Positions 1 through 6,512 are shown, counted from the stretch's first letter. The stretch is 8,804 nt of DNA from an uncultured Clostridium sp. (GCA_958449715.1 CAUDIU010000072.1:1-8804), one strand, 5' to 3'. The notes: a model not told the origin generated them from the sequence alone. Made by a program: numbers and translations.

Positions 1-973
1 TACTTCTTGTAAGGAATTTTTTTAGTAATTTTTTATCAGTATTAGAATTGTCTATTTTTACAAATGAGTATATTTCTGAATTTATTGTATTCATAATGCC
101 ATATGTGTATGACATTATTTCTTTTTGTAAGGCATTTGGCATATCAGAAATATCAATAACTGTTATATCAGTTTTTTCTATAGCTATGCTTAAATTTAAA
201 ACATCTTTTAAAGTTTCTGCAAAAACGTTTAAATCTCTATATTTTAATAATTTGTTTTTTAATAGAACTAGTTCTGTTATTTGTGTTTCTTTGTATTGCT
301 GATCTACAACATCTAAAAATGTTTCAAAAGGTAAATAACCTTCTGGCAGTGTTTTTGTGTATTCTTGAACTTCGATAAAAATATCTTGAATAATAGCTTT
401 GCTAGTTGCATCTACATCTTCAAGTTCTGTATCGTAGATAAAGTTTATTGTATCGTAATTTAATGGTAATTTAAAATCTTTTCCAAAATACAATTTGTTT
501 TCATAGTCAAATTGACCATCTGTATCAAAGACTACAATTTTATTTTTTAGTTGTTTTAGTACATTATTAAGTAGTGTTGAAGTATTTTCTAGATTGTTAG
601 AGCAGATGAGTAAGTTGTTATCAAATATTGTTTTATCAACTTTTAATTCAATATCTTGCTGTGCAAGTTGTCCTATTCTTATAGGGTCTTCAATTGGAAT
701 AATATCTAGTAATTCGTTTGATGGAAGTATTGTAACTTTTGCTTTAGTTGAAGGAATTGTGCCATTGTAATTTTTTAGAATACCTTCTTCATTGAATGTG
801 AATAATAATTTTACAATAGCAAAATTGATTGTCGAATCTGCCTTAATGTTTACAACTTGTGCTACATAAGGAGTATTTGTATCCTCTATAATTACAAAAT
901 TAGAAAGTGCAAGATTATCTTTTACATCATAAGCTATTTTTACTAAATTGTTCTTAATTTCCAATACTTTCAT
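1..973 (-). CDS. HerA/DUF87-like ATPase-fold protein with degenerate P-loop (partial, C-terminus outside window)
   Basis: The frame is open from an ATG at 973 to the window edge (324 codons, no stop). Upstream of the ATG the minus strand reads GTGAGGAAG, a good Shine-Dalgarno site about 5 nt away. The layout resembles HerA/DUF87 proteins. There is a beta-rich N-terminus (residues 1-90), then IRIGQLAQQDIELKVD (98-113), as in the HerA barrel-to-ATPase junction. LLICSNNLENTSTLL (121-135) sits where the P-loop should be, KIVVFDTDGQF (145-155) is like the VIDPHGEY-type strand, and VIDISDMPNALQKEI (272-286) is like the 'IDLSGLP..vQ' segment. The GxxxxGK[S/T] motif is absent, so classical ATP hydrolysis is doubtful. 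The gene lies 41 bp after yqeK on the same strand and is probably in the nadD operon. The family call rests on motif spacing by eye. An unrelated lineage-specific protein is possible. Confidence 0.5.
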   Translation of the reverse strand, partial: MKVLEIKNNLVKIAYDVKDNLALSNFVIIEDTNTPYVAQVVNIKADSTINFAIVKLLFTFNEEGILKNYNGTIPSTKAKVTILPSNELLDIIPIEDPIRIGQLAQQDIELKVDKTIFDNNLLICSNNLENTSTLLNNVLKQLKNKIVVFDTDGQFDYENKLYFGKDFKLPLNYDTINFIYDTELEDVDATSKAIIQDIFIEVQEYTKTLPEGYLPFETFLDVVDQQYKETQITELVLLKNKLLKYRDLNVFAETLKDVLNLSIAIEKTDITVIDISDMPNALQKEIMSYTYGIMNTINSEIYSFVKIDNSNTDKKLLKKFLTRS

Positions 974-1014
974 TTAAACTTCCTCACCTTGAAACATAGT
1001 TTACCATGAACATG

Positions 1015-1590
1015 CTAATTTTGTACTAAATCTTGAAGTTTGTTGTAGATGTCAATAGTTAAAAGACATATTTTTAAATCTCTTTTTACAAGACTTTTGA
1101 TTGTTTCTTTATAGCATTTTAGTAATGCTTTATTAATGCCATTAGGCTCATCTAATAGTGTTTTTATTTTATCAGAATATTCTTTATCTCTTGTGTTTGG
1201 TTCTATTTTATCTGCTAGGAATACAATTTTTTCAAAATCTGTCATATCCAGTTTCCCTAAAGTGTGCCATCTTATAGCAGACAAAATTTCTTTATCATTT
1301 ACTTGAAATTCTTTTTCTGCAATATAAGCACTTACAGGAGCGTGTAATGTTTTGTAATTAAGCATTTCACATTCTTCAACATTCAAATGCTGATGTATAA
1401 TATCTAATAATTTTTCGTTTGAAAAACATTTTGCACAGTCATGTAAAAGCCCTGCAAGATAAGCTTTTTCACTGTTTAAGTTAAATTTATTTGCAAGTTC
1501 TTTAGCACATTCTGCTGTCCCTAGTGTGTGTATATATCTTTCTTCATTAAGGTTGTTTTTTAACCAACTAAGTATTTCTGTATAATCCAT
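1015..1590 (-). CDS. yqeK: HD-domain bis(5'-nucleosyl)-tetraphosphatase (symmetrical), YqeK family
   Basis: The 191-residue protein matches the YqeK family along its whole length. YqeK enzymes hydrolyse diadenosine tetraphosphate (Ap4A) symmetrically to two ADP in the cytoplasm. HD-superfamily metal ligands are visible: H21 in YIHTLGTAE, the HD pair H50-D51 in LLHDCAK, H83 in LHAPVSAY, H109 in AIRWHT, and D127 in FLADKIEPNTRD. The 'WHTlG..dmt.fEKIvFLADkIEPnR' block is diagnostic for YqeK. The ATG at 1590 lies inside the end of nadD (23-nt overlap), so translation is probably coupled. The nadD-yqeK pair is widespread in bacteria. The frequent third partner, the ribosome silencing factor gene rsfS, is not the next gene here. 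Confidence 0.93.
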   Translation of the reverse strand: MDYTEILSWLKNNLNEERYIHTLGTAECAKELANKFNLNSEKAYLAGLLHDCAKCFSNEKLLDIIHQHLNVEECEMLNYKTLHAPVSAYIAEKEFQVNDKEILSAIRWHTLGKLDMTDFEKIVFLADKIEPNTRDKEYSDKIKTLLDEPNGINKALLKCYKETIKSLVKRDLKICLLTIDIYNKLQDLVQN

Positions 1591-2155
1591 TTTTATTTAT
1601 ATAATCCTCTACTTCTTTTGATACTAAATTTTTAATAGGTAAGCCTTTTGAAATTCTATTTCTTAATTCTGTTGATGAAATGTCAATAAAAGGCATTTTG
1701 GCAATTTTGTAATTATAACCTTTTTCTTTAAGGTGAGTTAGATTAACTTCTTCATTTTCTCTTACAAATACTATAAAATCAACAAGTTTTTTGAATTTGT
1801 CTGTTTCATACCAACTTTCAATTTTTTCAAAAGCATCGGTTCCTATAATAAAGTTAATCTTTCCATCAATTTTATATTTTCTGTTTAATTCTAAAGCTGT
1901 TAGGTATGAATAAGATTTGCCTTCATTTTTATATTCAATATCCGAAATTTCAAAATGTTGATTATTTTTAATTGCAAGTTTTACCATGTTATAGCGATGT
2001 TGGCACATTTCTGGTGCATAATCTTTATGGGGAGGTTTGTATGCTGGTATAAAAAAGATTTTGTCAAAACCAAAATTTTCTAATACATATTCTGCCATTT
2101 TTATATGTGCTTTATGTATAGGGTTAAAAGTCCCTGAAAAAATGCATAATTTCAT
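1568..2155 (-). CDS. nadD: Nicotinate-nucleotide adenylyltransferase
   Basis: NadD transfers AMP from ATP to nicotinate mononucleotide to make deamido-NAD, a late step of NAD synthesis. The 195-residue protein has the normal family length. It shows the nucleotidyltransferase signature GTFNPIHKAH (residues 8-17, H14 and H17), PPHK (41-44), the IIGTDAFEKIESW substrate-pocket segment (103-115), and ISSTELRNRIS (159-169), the C-terminal ATP-binding motif. MKLCIFSGTFNP is the canonical start of this family, which fixes the ATG at 2155. No Shine-Dalgarno sequence precedes it. The upstream minus-strand bases read TATAATTTAATT, and a TATAAT hexamer ends about 7 nt before the start codon, so a leaderless or nearly leaderless mRNA is possible. 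It is the first gene of a probable operon with yqeK and the HerA-like gene. Confidence 0.95.
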   Translation of the reverse strand: MKLCIFSGTFNPIHKAHIKMAEYVLENFGFDKIFFIPAYKPPHKDYAPEMCQHRYNMVKLAIKNNQHFEISDIEYKNEGKSYSYLTALELNRKYKIDGKINFIIGTDAFEKIESWYETDKFKKLVDFIVFVRENEEVNLTHLKEKGYNYKIAKMPFIDISSTELRNRISKGLPIKNLVSKEVEDYINKNGLYRNT

Positions 2156-2161
2156 AATTAA

Positions 2162-2172
2162 ATTATATTATA
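2162..2172 (-). promoter_or_regulatory. Candidate -10 element(s) of the nadD operon
   Basis: Two overlapping TATAAT hexamers are present on the minus strand (2172-2167 and 2167-2162), just downstream of the terminator of the preceding small gene. The proximal one would start RNA at about 2155, the A of the nadD ATG. The distal one would leave a leader of about 5 nt. Neither has a recognisable -35 box at 17 bp. In such AT-rich DNA the hexamers could arise by chance, but nadD needs a promoter after the terminator and there is little other space for one. Confidence 0.4.
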
Positions 2173-2197
2173 AATATTTATAATATATTAGTATTTA

Positions 2198-2230
2198 ATA
2201 AAAAAAACCTGATTTCGGGGGAAACCAGGT
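2198..2230 (-). terminator. Rho-independent terminator of the 54-aa gene
   Basis: On the minus strand, ACCTGGTTTC and GAAATCAGGT form a 10-bp stem (one G-U pair) around a CCCC loop. The stem is followed at once by seven T (2207-2201) and further A/T bases. The asymmetric T-run and the G-U pair both point to function on the minus strand. It lies 41 bp after the stop codon of the small gene at 2272-2436 and ahead of nadD, separating the two transcripts. Confidence 0.85.
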
Positions 2231-2271
2231 ACAAAATTTGTAGGGGAAAAATTAATTGGAGTTAAATTGTG

Positions 2272-2436
2272 TTAAATTAAATGTAAAGCTTGCTTGTTTG
2301 CCATTGCGATGAAATTCATCTGAGCAAATAATAAATCTGATCTATCTTCAAATGGTTGGTTATTGTTAACAGTAACTTGATTTTCATAGATGTTTTTTAG
2401 TTTGTCATCAATTTTTTTCAAATTTGCAACTGCCAT
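2272..2436 (-). CDS. Small protein of unknown function (54 aa)
   Basis: The open frame starts at ATG 2436 (MAVANLKKIDDKLKNIYENQ...) and ends ...FIAMANKQALHLI at a TAA. A good Shine-Dalgarno sequence, GAGAGG, lies 6 nt before the ATG. A strong intrinsic terminator follows 41 bp after the stop, so this is a complete, independently transcribed small gene and unlikely to be a chance frame. The protein has a charged, lysine-rich first helix (residues 5-19), an Asn/Gln-rich link (20-28) and a more hydrophobic second half (34-54) with no convincing membrane segment. I do not recognise a family. It sits divergently from the large membrane-protein gene at 2606. Confidence 0.75.
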   Translation of the reverse strand: MAVANLKKIDDKLKNIYENQVTVNNNQPFEDRSDLLFAQMNFIAMANKQALHLI

Positions 2437-2469
2437 CTTTGACCTCTCATTCTTCTTATTTATCGCTTG

Positions 2470-2490
2470 TGTATATATAAAGTATATACA
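2470..2490. promoter_or_regulatory. Inverted repeat in the divergent intergenic region (possible operator/promoter)
   Basis: TGTATATA and TATATACA form a perfect 8-bp inverted repeat around TAAAG. It lies 34 bp upstream of the small gene's ATG and about 115 bp upstream of the membrane-protein gene. On the minus strand it contains TATATA (2477-2472), which with TTTAGA (2500-2495) gives a weak -35/-10 pair at 17 bp. A binding protein could occlude this promoter. The alternating T/A sequence makes chance symmetry fairly likely. Confidence 0.35.
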
Positions 2491-2557
2491 AATATCTAAA
2501 TTTCAGAAAACATAAAACTTGTTACATTTCGTAATATTTTATTTTAAATAGCAATAA

Positions 2558-2587
2558 TTGCTAAAAATCTGTTTTTATATTTATATA
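2558..2587 (+). promoter_or_regulatory. Candidate promoter of the 715-aa membrane protein gene
   Basis: TTGCTA (2558-2563) and TATATA (2582-2587) are spaced 18 bp and would start RNA near 2594, leaving about 12 nt before the ATG at 2606 with AGGGA in between. The hexamer matches are only 4 of 6 each, so this is a weak call. An alternative -35, TTGTTA at 2519-2524, has no better -10 partner. Confidence 0.3.
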
Positions 2588-2605
2588 GGGAAAATAGGGA
2601 AAATT

Positions 2606-4753
2606 ATGCTCGATAATAACGTTAATAACAAACAGCAGTTACTCCAGTTTAAAGCTCTTTCACCGCAGCAAGCATCTCAACAGCAAGTGGCTATGCAGGC
2701 TGTTAATCCTGAATTATTAAAGGAAAATGTTCAGGATAGTTATGTTGCAAACAGGATTGGAGAAACTACTGAAGATCCTCAAGGAATGATGTATACTGCG
2801 GCATTAACTGCCCCTACTTGGTTTGCAATTGCTAAGGGAATGGATGTTTATGCTAACAAATCAAGAGGTGATTTTGAAAGTACCGTACATCATAAAGTCG
2901 GGCAATTTGGTGATGATGTTACAAGTTATGTAAAAAATAGTTCATTTGGAAAATCTAGTTTTGCAACTTCTATAAATAATGGTTTTAAAAGTTTTAAAGG
3001 CTTTTTAAAGAAAAATTTTGTAGATAGATTTAGAATTACAAGGGCAATGGCATATACCCCTTCTCGACCTGAATTAGATATGGTAAAAGGTCAGGCTAAT
3101 GGAATGTGGGGTATGCAATTATTTGATTATCCTCAACATGGAGAGCAATTTGTAAAACCTCTTCAATATGTTGAAGATTTAGATTGTTATGGCGCATCTA
3201 AAACTGATATTGCAAAGTGGAAAGGTTTATTAGACAAGGCACCAACTCCACAAGCCAGAGCTGAAATAATGCAGCGTGCTGAGTTAGAAACAATTTTGCA
3301 AAATTCAAGGTTAAAAAGAACACCGGTTCAAATTGCTAAGGAAATTTCTGATTTTAAAGCTTTAACTCCAGAGGCTAAAATTGCGAAATTAAAGGATTTG
3401 AAAGCTTTTGAATGGGGCTATAAAGATTTTGCAGAAATGGAAGCTGTGGCAAAAAATATTCAAGAAAAAATGCCAAGAGTCTTAGAAGCTTGTCATGATG
3501 CTAATAAAAAAATGTTTACAAGAATTTGGGGCTCTAACCACAGTGCTTGGGGACGTTTTAAAACTTGGATGATTGGGCGTGAGGTCTACGCATCTGAAAC
3601 TGCAAATAAAATTGCTGGTTCATTAGGAAATATAAATTTAGCTGAAAATAAAGAATTAGACAATGTTTTGAAAAAGACTGGTTTGGATAAGAAAATTCCA
3701 AAATCTATGCTTGGAAAATTTTTAGCTAAATATAATAACTTAGTCTTAGAAGGTGCAACAAACAGGGTTGCTGGTGGTAAATTTGTTGCGTTAATGCAGG
3801 CTGCTTATTTAGCTGATGTTTTATATAAAACAGCTAAAGTTGACGGTGCGAGTGAAAAAGTTAAAACATTTGCAGAACGTTTTACTGAAATGATTGCGTT
3901 TTTCGTTGCAATGCCTTTTGCAATTCAGTTAATGCATAGAGTTGGCGGTTTGCAATATGCAGGAATGACTAAAGAGCAAGTTGAAAAATACAGACAGCAC
4001 TTAAAAATTCATAATGATAAAGCAATGGCTGGTGGATTTGCTGATAAATCAGCTTGGAAAGCAAGCAAAGATGCTTTAAAGACTGAATTAAATGCTGGTG
4101 TTAAAAATCCTATTACAAAATTATTTAAACGTATTGGTCGTATTGTGACAGTTGGTCTTGAACAAATTAGACCATATGATAGTAAAGCTGTTACAAGAAA
4201 TGGTATAGGTGATAAAATAAAAGATTTATTCAGACATCCTAAGTTTGGTATGAAACAAATGGCAGGTTATCCAATGAGAATTATTTTAGGTATGATGGTA
4301 ATTTTACCATTCTTAAGTAAAATAGCTGTTAAAGGATCTCATTTGCTGTTTGGTAAACCTAAAAATTCTGTTTTAGATGAAGGTAAAGAAGATAAAACAC
4401 AAACGCAAGCAATTAATCAAGAGCCACAATTGCCTCCTCAATTGCAACAACCTTTAAATCAGCCTCAACAAACTACAACAACAACTACTACTACAAGAAC
4501 AAATCAGAATTCAAATATAAGTCCTTCAAATTTGTTGAACCCTTATAAAAACGGCTCTACAACTACAACCACAACAACGACAAAATCTGTTTCAAATGCG
4601 GATAGTAAAACTCAAGAGCCTGTGAGAACTTATATTCCATCCCCTGTTGGTGTGCAAATTCAAAATAAAGAAGATTTAACCGCAGCAGATGCCGCTATGC
4701 GTAGAGCTGATTTGGCGGAACAACAAGCGTTGCAGACATTAAAAATGAATTAA
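2606..4753 (+). CDS. Large membrane protein of unknown function with Gln/Pro-rich tail and two octa-threonine runs
   Basis: The ATG at 2606 (MLDNNVNNKQQ...) is chosen over a TTG at 2558 because AGGGA sits 5 nt upstream and the 16 extra residues are encoded by promoter-like sequence. This gives 715 residues. The N-terminus is Gln-rich (9-35). Hydrophobic segments appear at about 61-78, 429-446 and 557-576. Between them lie basic, helical, soluble-looking stretches. After the last segment comes a low-complexity tail: a Gln/Pro-rich stretch, eight threonines (623-630), an Asn/Ser spacer, eight more threonines (652-659), and a final helix (LTAADAAMRRADLAEQQALQTL). The threonines use mixed codons, so the runs are kept at protein level. 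No enzyme motif or known family is recognised. The gene is probably lineage-restricted. The tail could be an exposed, perhaps glycosylated, linker. Confidence 0.85.
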   Translation: MLDNNVNNKQQLLQFKALSPQQASQQQVAMQAVNPELLKENVQDSYVANRIGETTEDPQGMMYTAALTAPTWFAIAKGMDVYANKSRGDFESTVHHKVGQFGDDVTSYVKNSSFGKSSFATSINNGFKSFKGFLKKNFVDRFRITRAMAYTPSRPELDMVKGQANGMWGMQLFDYPQHGEQFVKPLQYVEDLDCYGASKTDIAKWKGLLDKAPTPQARAEIMQRAELETILQNSRLKRTPVQIAKEISDFKALTPEAKIAKLKDLKAFEWGYKDFAEMEAVAKNIQEKMPRVLEACHDANKKMFTRIWGSNHSAWGRFKTWMIGREVYASETANKIAGSLGNINLAENKELDNVLKKTGLDKKIPKSMLGKFLAKYNNLVLEGATNRVAGGKFVALMQAAYLADVLYKTAKVDGASEKVKTFAERFTEMIAFFVAMPFAIQLMHRVGGLQYAGMTKEQVEKYRQHLKIHNDKAMAGGFADKSAWKASKDALKTELNAGVKNPITKLFKRIGRIVTVGLEQIRPYDSKAVTRNGIGDKIKDLFRHPKFGMKQMAGYPMRIILGMMVILPFLSKIAVKGSHLLFGKPKNSVLDEGKEDKTQTQAINQEPQLPPQLQQPLNQPQQTTTTTTTTRTNQNSNISPSNLLNPYKNGSTTTTTTTTKSVSNADSKTQEPVRTYIPSPVGVQIQNKEDLTAADAAMRRADLAEQQALQTLKMN

Positions 4754-4762
4754 TTTCATATG

Positions 4763-4791
4763 TTGCCCAATTAAAAATAGCATGTTATAAT
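4763..4791 (+). promoter_or_regulatory. Sigma70-type promoter with extended -10 for the 229-aa protein gene
   Basis: TTGCCC (4763-4768), a 17-bp spacer and TATAAT (4786-4791) preceded by TGT give an extended -10 promoter. RNA would start near 4798, exactly at the GGAGGG Shine-Dalgarno sequence (4798-4803). This implies a 5' leader of only about 10 nt. It also implies the gene is transcribed separately from the large upstream gene, whose stop codon is 55 bp before the ATG. Confidence 0.7.
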
Positions 4792-4807
4792 TTTTTCGGA
4801 GGGTTTT

Positions 4808-5497
4808 ATGGTTGCAACATTTGATTATAAAGGTTTTGCGAAAGATTTAACAAAAGAAGCTGAAAAAAGTATTCCGGAAGATATTGCTTTAAAGCATAAA
4901 AAAGAATTTTTGGATAAAATTTATAACTTTACTTTTATAGCAGGAGAGGCTTTTTCGAATGATGATACAATTGAAAGTTCTGATACTGCAAAAACTTTAA
5001 CTCAGTTGATTTCTGAGTGGACTTTCCATAAGTATATTGATTTATTGCGTTCTGACATTCCCGAAATGTATCATGAAAGTATTTTGCAAAAACTAGCTTA
5101 TGTTGCATTTGAAATGGGAAAAGAATCTTTATTCAGTAACTTGTCACAAGAGCAAATGTTGACTTTGGTTGAAGTACAGGTTAAAAAATCTTTTACAAAG
5201 GCTTGTAAACAGCTTTTGGATAGTGGAAAAATTTCTCAAGAAGCTTTTGATAAGGTTTGTAATTTATCAAATATAGATGATTATTCAAGTAAACTTTGTC
5301 ATAATGTAAAAATTGCTCCAAGACATAAAAGTACTTTAAAATATACAGTTGGTATTTTAATAATTGGATTATTTGCTTTAATTACAAGTGCAGTATTCCC
5401 AGAATCTCCATATTTGGCTATAATTAGTCCGATTATTTTAGTTTTATTATCTATGTATATTGGATTTTATTTTGGAGCTAATCATTTTTCCAAATAG
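4808..5497 (+). CDS. Membrane-anchored protein of unknown function with C-terminal two-helix hairpin
   Basis: The 229-residue protein starts at an ATG preceded by GGAGGG with a 4-nt gap. Residues 1-170 look soluble, helical and mildly acidic (for example KDLTKEAEKSIPEDIALKHKKEFLDKIY). Two hydrophobic segments follow near the C-terminus: YTVGILIIGLFALITSAVF and LAIISPIILVLLSMYIGFYF, separated by a short PESP turn. There is no N-terminal signal peptide, so the large domain is probably cytoplasmic and tail-anchored. No catalytic motif or known family is recognised. Its own promoter and short leader suggest independent expression. The next element is the promoter of the structured RNA. Confidence 0.85.
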   Translation: MVATFDYKGFAKDLTKEAEKSIPEDIALKHKKEFLDKIYNFTFIAGEAFSNDDTIESSDTAKTLTQLISEWTFHKYIDLLRSDIPEMYHESILQKLAYVAFEMGKESLFSNLSQEQMLTLVEVQVKKSFTKACKQLLDSGKISQEAFDKVCNLSNIDDYSSKLCHNVKIAPRHKSTLKYTVGILIIGLFALITSAVFPESPYLAIISPIILVLLSMYIGFYFGANHFSK

Positions 5498-5511
5498 TCT
5501 AACTTGATATA

Positions 5512-5540
5512 TTGTATTAGCTTAATAAGTATGTTATAAT
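5512..5540 (+). promoter_or_regulatory. Extended -10 promoter of the structured RNA / pilin transcript
   Basis: TTGTAT (5512-5517), a 17-bp spacer and a consensus TATAAT (5535-5540) preceded by TGT. The predicted RNA start, about 5547-5548, coincides with the first base pair of the closing stem of the folded RNA. No second promoter is evident between the RNA and the pilin-like gene, so the same start may serve both. Confidence 0.75.
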
Positions 5541-5547
5541 AAGATTA

Positions 5548-5720
5548 GCTCTGTACAGGTGCTCATTTTGTTCCTACATTTATTTTAAAAGGGAGAATTT
5601 GACTCTGTCAGGATGTGAAGTATACCCGCCGATTTATAATCGCCAGCGGGAAACGGATAATCCGAGGCGTTCACCCACCTGCGAGACCACGCAGGCAACA
5701 AAATCACATCTGTATAGGGC
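5548..5720 (+). ncRNA. ssrS: Structured RNA of about 173 nt, 6S RNA-like
   Basis: This segment is much richer in GC than its surroundings and folds convincingly. Bases 5548-5561 pair with 5707-5720 (14 bp with G-U pairs), and 5565-5572 pair with 5697-5704 (8 bp), forming a long closing stem. A terminal stem uses 5603-5605/5664-5666, 5611-5614/5660-5663, CCCGC/GCGGG (5625-5629/5646-5650) and CGAU/AUCG (5630-5633/5639-5642). The 3' side holds GUUCACCCA and then a perfect CCUGCG/CGCAGG hairpin (5678-5695). Length, long closing stem, central bubble, terminal stem and a small hairpin in the 3' bubble strand all resemble 6S RNA, which binds the housekeeping RNA polymerase holoenzyme. The assignment is from memory of the family. 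A 5' leader that regulates the pilin-like gene is the main alternative. Confidence 0.6.
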
Positions 5721-5737
5721 TTTTAAAGAAGTATGAA

Positions 5738-5742
5738 AGGAG
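5738..5742 (+). promoter_or_regulatory. Shine-Dalgarno site that points to the ATG at 5749
   Basis: AGGAG (within GAAAGGAG) lies 6 nt before ATG 5749, an ideal spacing. The only ATG in the pilin frame (5772) has no such site, and an in-frame stop at 5754-5756 blocks extension upstream. The ribosome should therefore start at 5749. At the present tract length it would read MINSLRLKCRGGGI and stop at 5791-5793. Confidence 0.8.
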
Positions 5743-5748
5743 CAATTT

Positions 5749-6500
5749 ATGATTAATTCTTTAAGATTAAAATGTCGGGGGGGGGGCATCTAAAAGCTTC
5801 TTCTACTAAGTGTTTTGGGGATTTTGGATTTGGCTTCACTCTTGCAGAGGTATTGGTCACATTAGGTATAATTGGTGTTGTTTCAGCAATGACTGTACCT
5901 ACTTTAATGCAGAATTATCAACGTAAGAGTTATGTAACTCAATTACATAAGTTTTATAATGAGATGTCTCAAGCATTAATGCAATATCAGGCTGATAATA
6001 ATGCTATTAATTTAAAAGAGGCTGGTTTTAGAAATCAGGATAATTTAAATAATTTTATAAGAAAATATTTTAAAGTTGTTTCAGAGTGTGGTAAGGATAG
6101 AGCTCCTTGTTTTGCTGAGTCGTATAAAAAAATAAATGGCTTAGATATAATAATTGATAAAACAGTTGCAAATGGTGACACTTTTACTCTTGCAAGTGGA
6201 CAAACTGTAAATATTAGTTATACAGAAGGAACTTATAAATTTTTAGTTGCGCTTTTAATTGATGTTAATGGTCAAAAAGGTCCAAATATACAAGGAAGAG
6301 ATTTATTTGAGATGTATATTTATGATCCTAATAGCGGTTGGTTTATAGATGATTTAAATCCTGATGCAACTAGTGTTGTCCCTTTAACAGAAGATCAAAG
6401 GGAAGATCAGTTTACAAAATACTGCCTTGCGGGTACTGCTTCAAATAGACATGGTTGTTTCGGAAAGATTTTAAATGATAATTGGGAAATGAGTTATTAG
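5749..6500 (+). CDS. Type IV pilin-like (pseudopilin) protein; 5' end interrupted by a G10 tract, possibly phase-variable
   Basis: The uninterrupted pilin frame is 5772-6500 (242 residues from ATG 5772). It carries a class III signal: a leader ending ...GDFGFG, then FTLAEVLVTLGIIGVVSAMTVPTL, with prepilin peptidase expected to cut between G21 and F22 and the conserved Glu at mature position 5. The rest is a globular pilin head with possible disulfide pairs (ECGKDRAPC and YCLAGTASNRHGC). The Shine-Dalgarno site instead serves ATG 5749, which is out of frame. Eight or eleven G in the tract at 5777-5786 would fuse the two, giving a leader of 28 or 29 residues. At ten G, full product needs slippage or weak starting at 5772. 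The protein is probably a minor pilin or pseudopilin of the inner membrane or periplasm. A sequencing error in the tract is possible. Confidence 0.8.
5777..5786 (+). repeat. Homopolymer tract of ten G (candidate phase-variation tract)
   Basis: Ten consecutive G lie in very AT-rich DNA, between a well-formed translation start and the pilin-like frame. Poly-G tracts of this length slip during replication and are the classic basis of on/off phase variation in surface genes of several bacteria. Here a change of -2 or +1 G restores the frame from 5749. Confidence 0.8.
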
Positions 6501-6512
6501 TGCTATTATGTA

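Noticed and set aside
48..302. 84-codon open frame on the plus strand
   Set aside because: It lies wholly inside the minus-strand HerA-like gene, has no Shine-Dalgarno site, and looks like a shadow frame.
2207..2230. Terminator on the plus strand
   Set aside because: The T-run is on the minus strand only, and the A-C mismatch on the plus strand becomes a G-U pair on the minus strand.
2558..2605. TTG start that would add 16 residues to the large membrane protein
   Set aside because: No ribosome site fits it, the extra codons overlap promoter-like A/T sequence, and ATG 2606 has AGGGA at good spacing.
4472..4582. ACA/ACT repeats as a CRISPR or DNA tandem array
   Set aside because: The repeats are in-frame threonine codons with mixed third bases. 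There are no spacer-repeat units.
5642..5668. GCCAGCGGG and GGAUAAUCC recall pieces of the TPP riboswitch
   Set aside because: The order is wrong, CUGAGA is absent, and the bases are better explained by the terminal stem of the folded RNA.
5684..5706. CACGCAGGCAAC resembles part of the c-di-GMP-I (GEMM) riboswitch, which would suit a pilin leader
   Set aside because: The other conserved GEMM blocks (the GACGCAAAGCCUC-like segment and the tetraloop receptor) are not found nearby.
5733..5756. ATG at 5733 as a start (MKGAIYD then stop)
   Set aside because: It overlaps the Shine-Dalgarno site itself, has no site of its own, and ends after seven codons.
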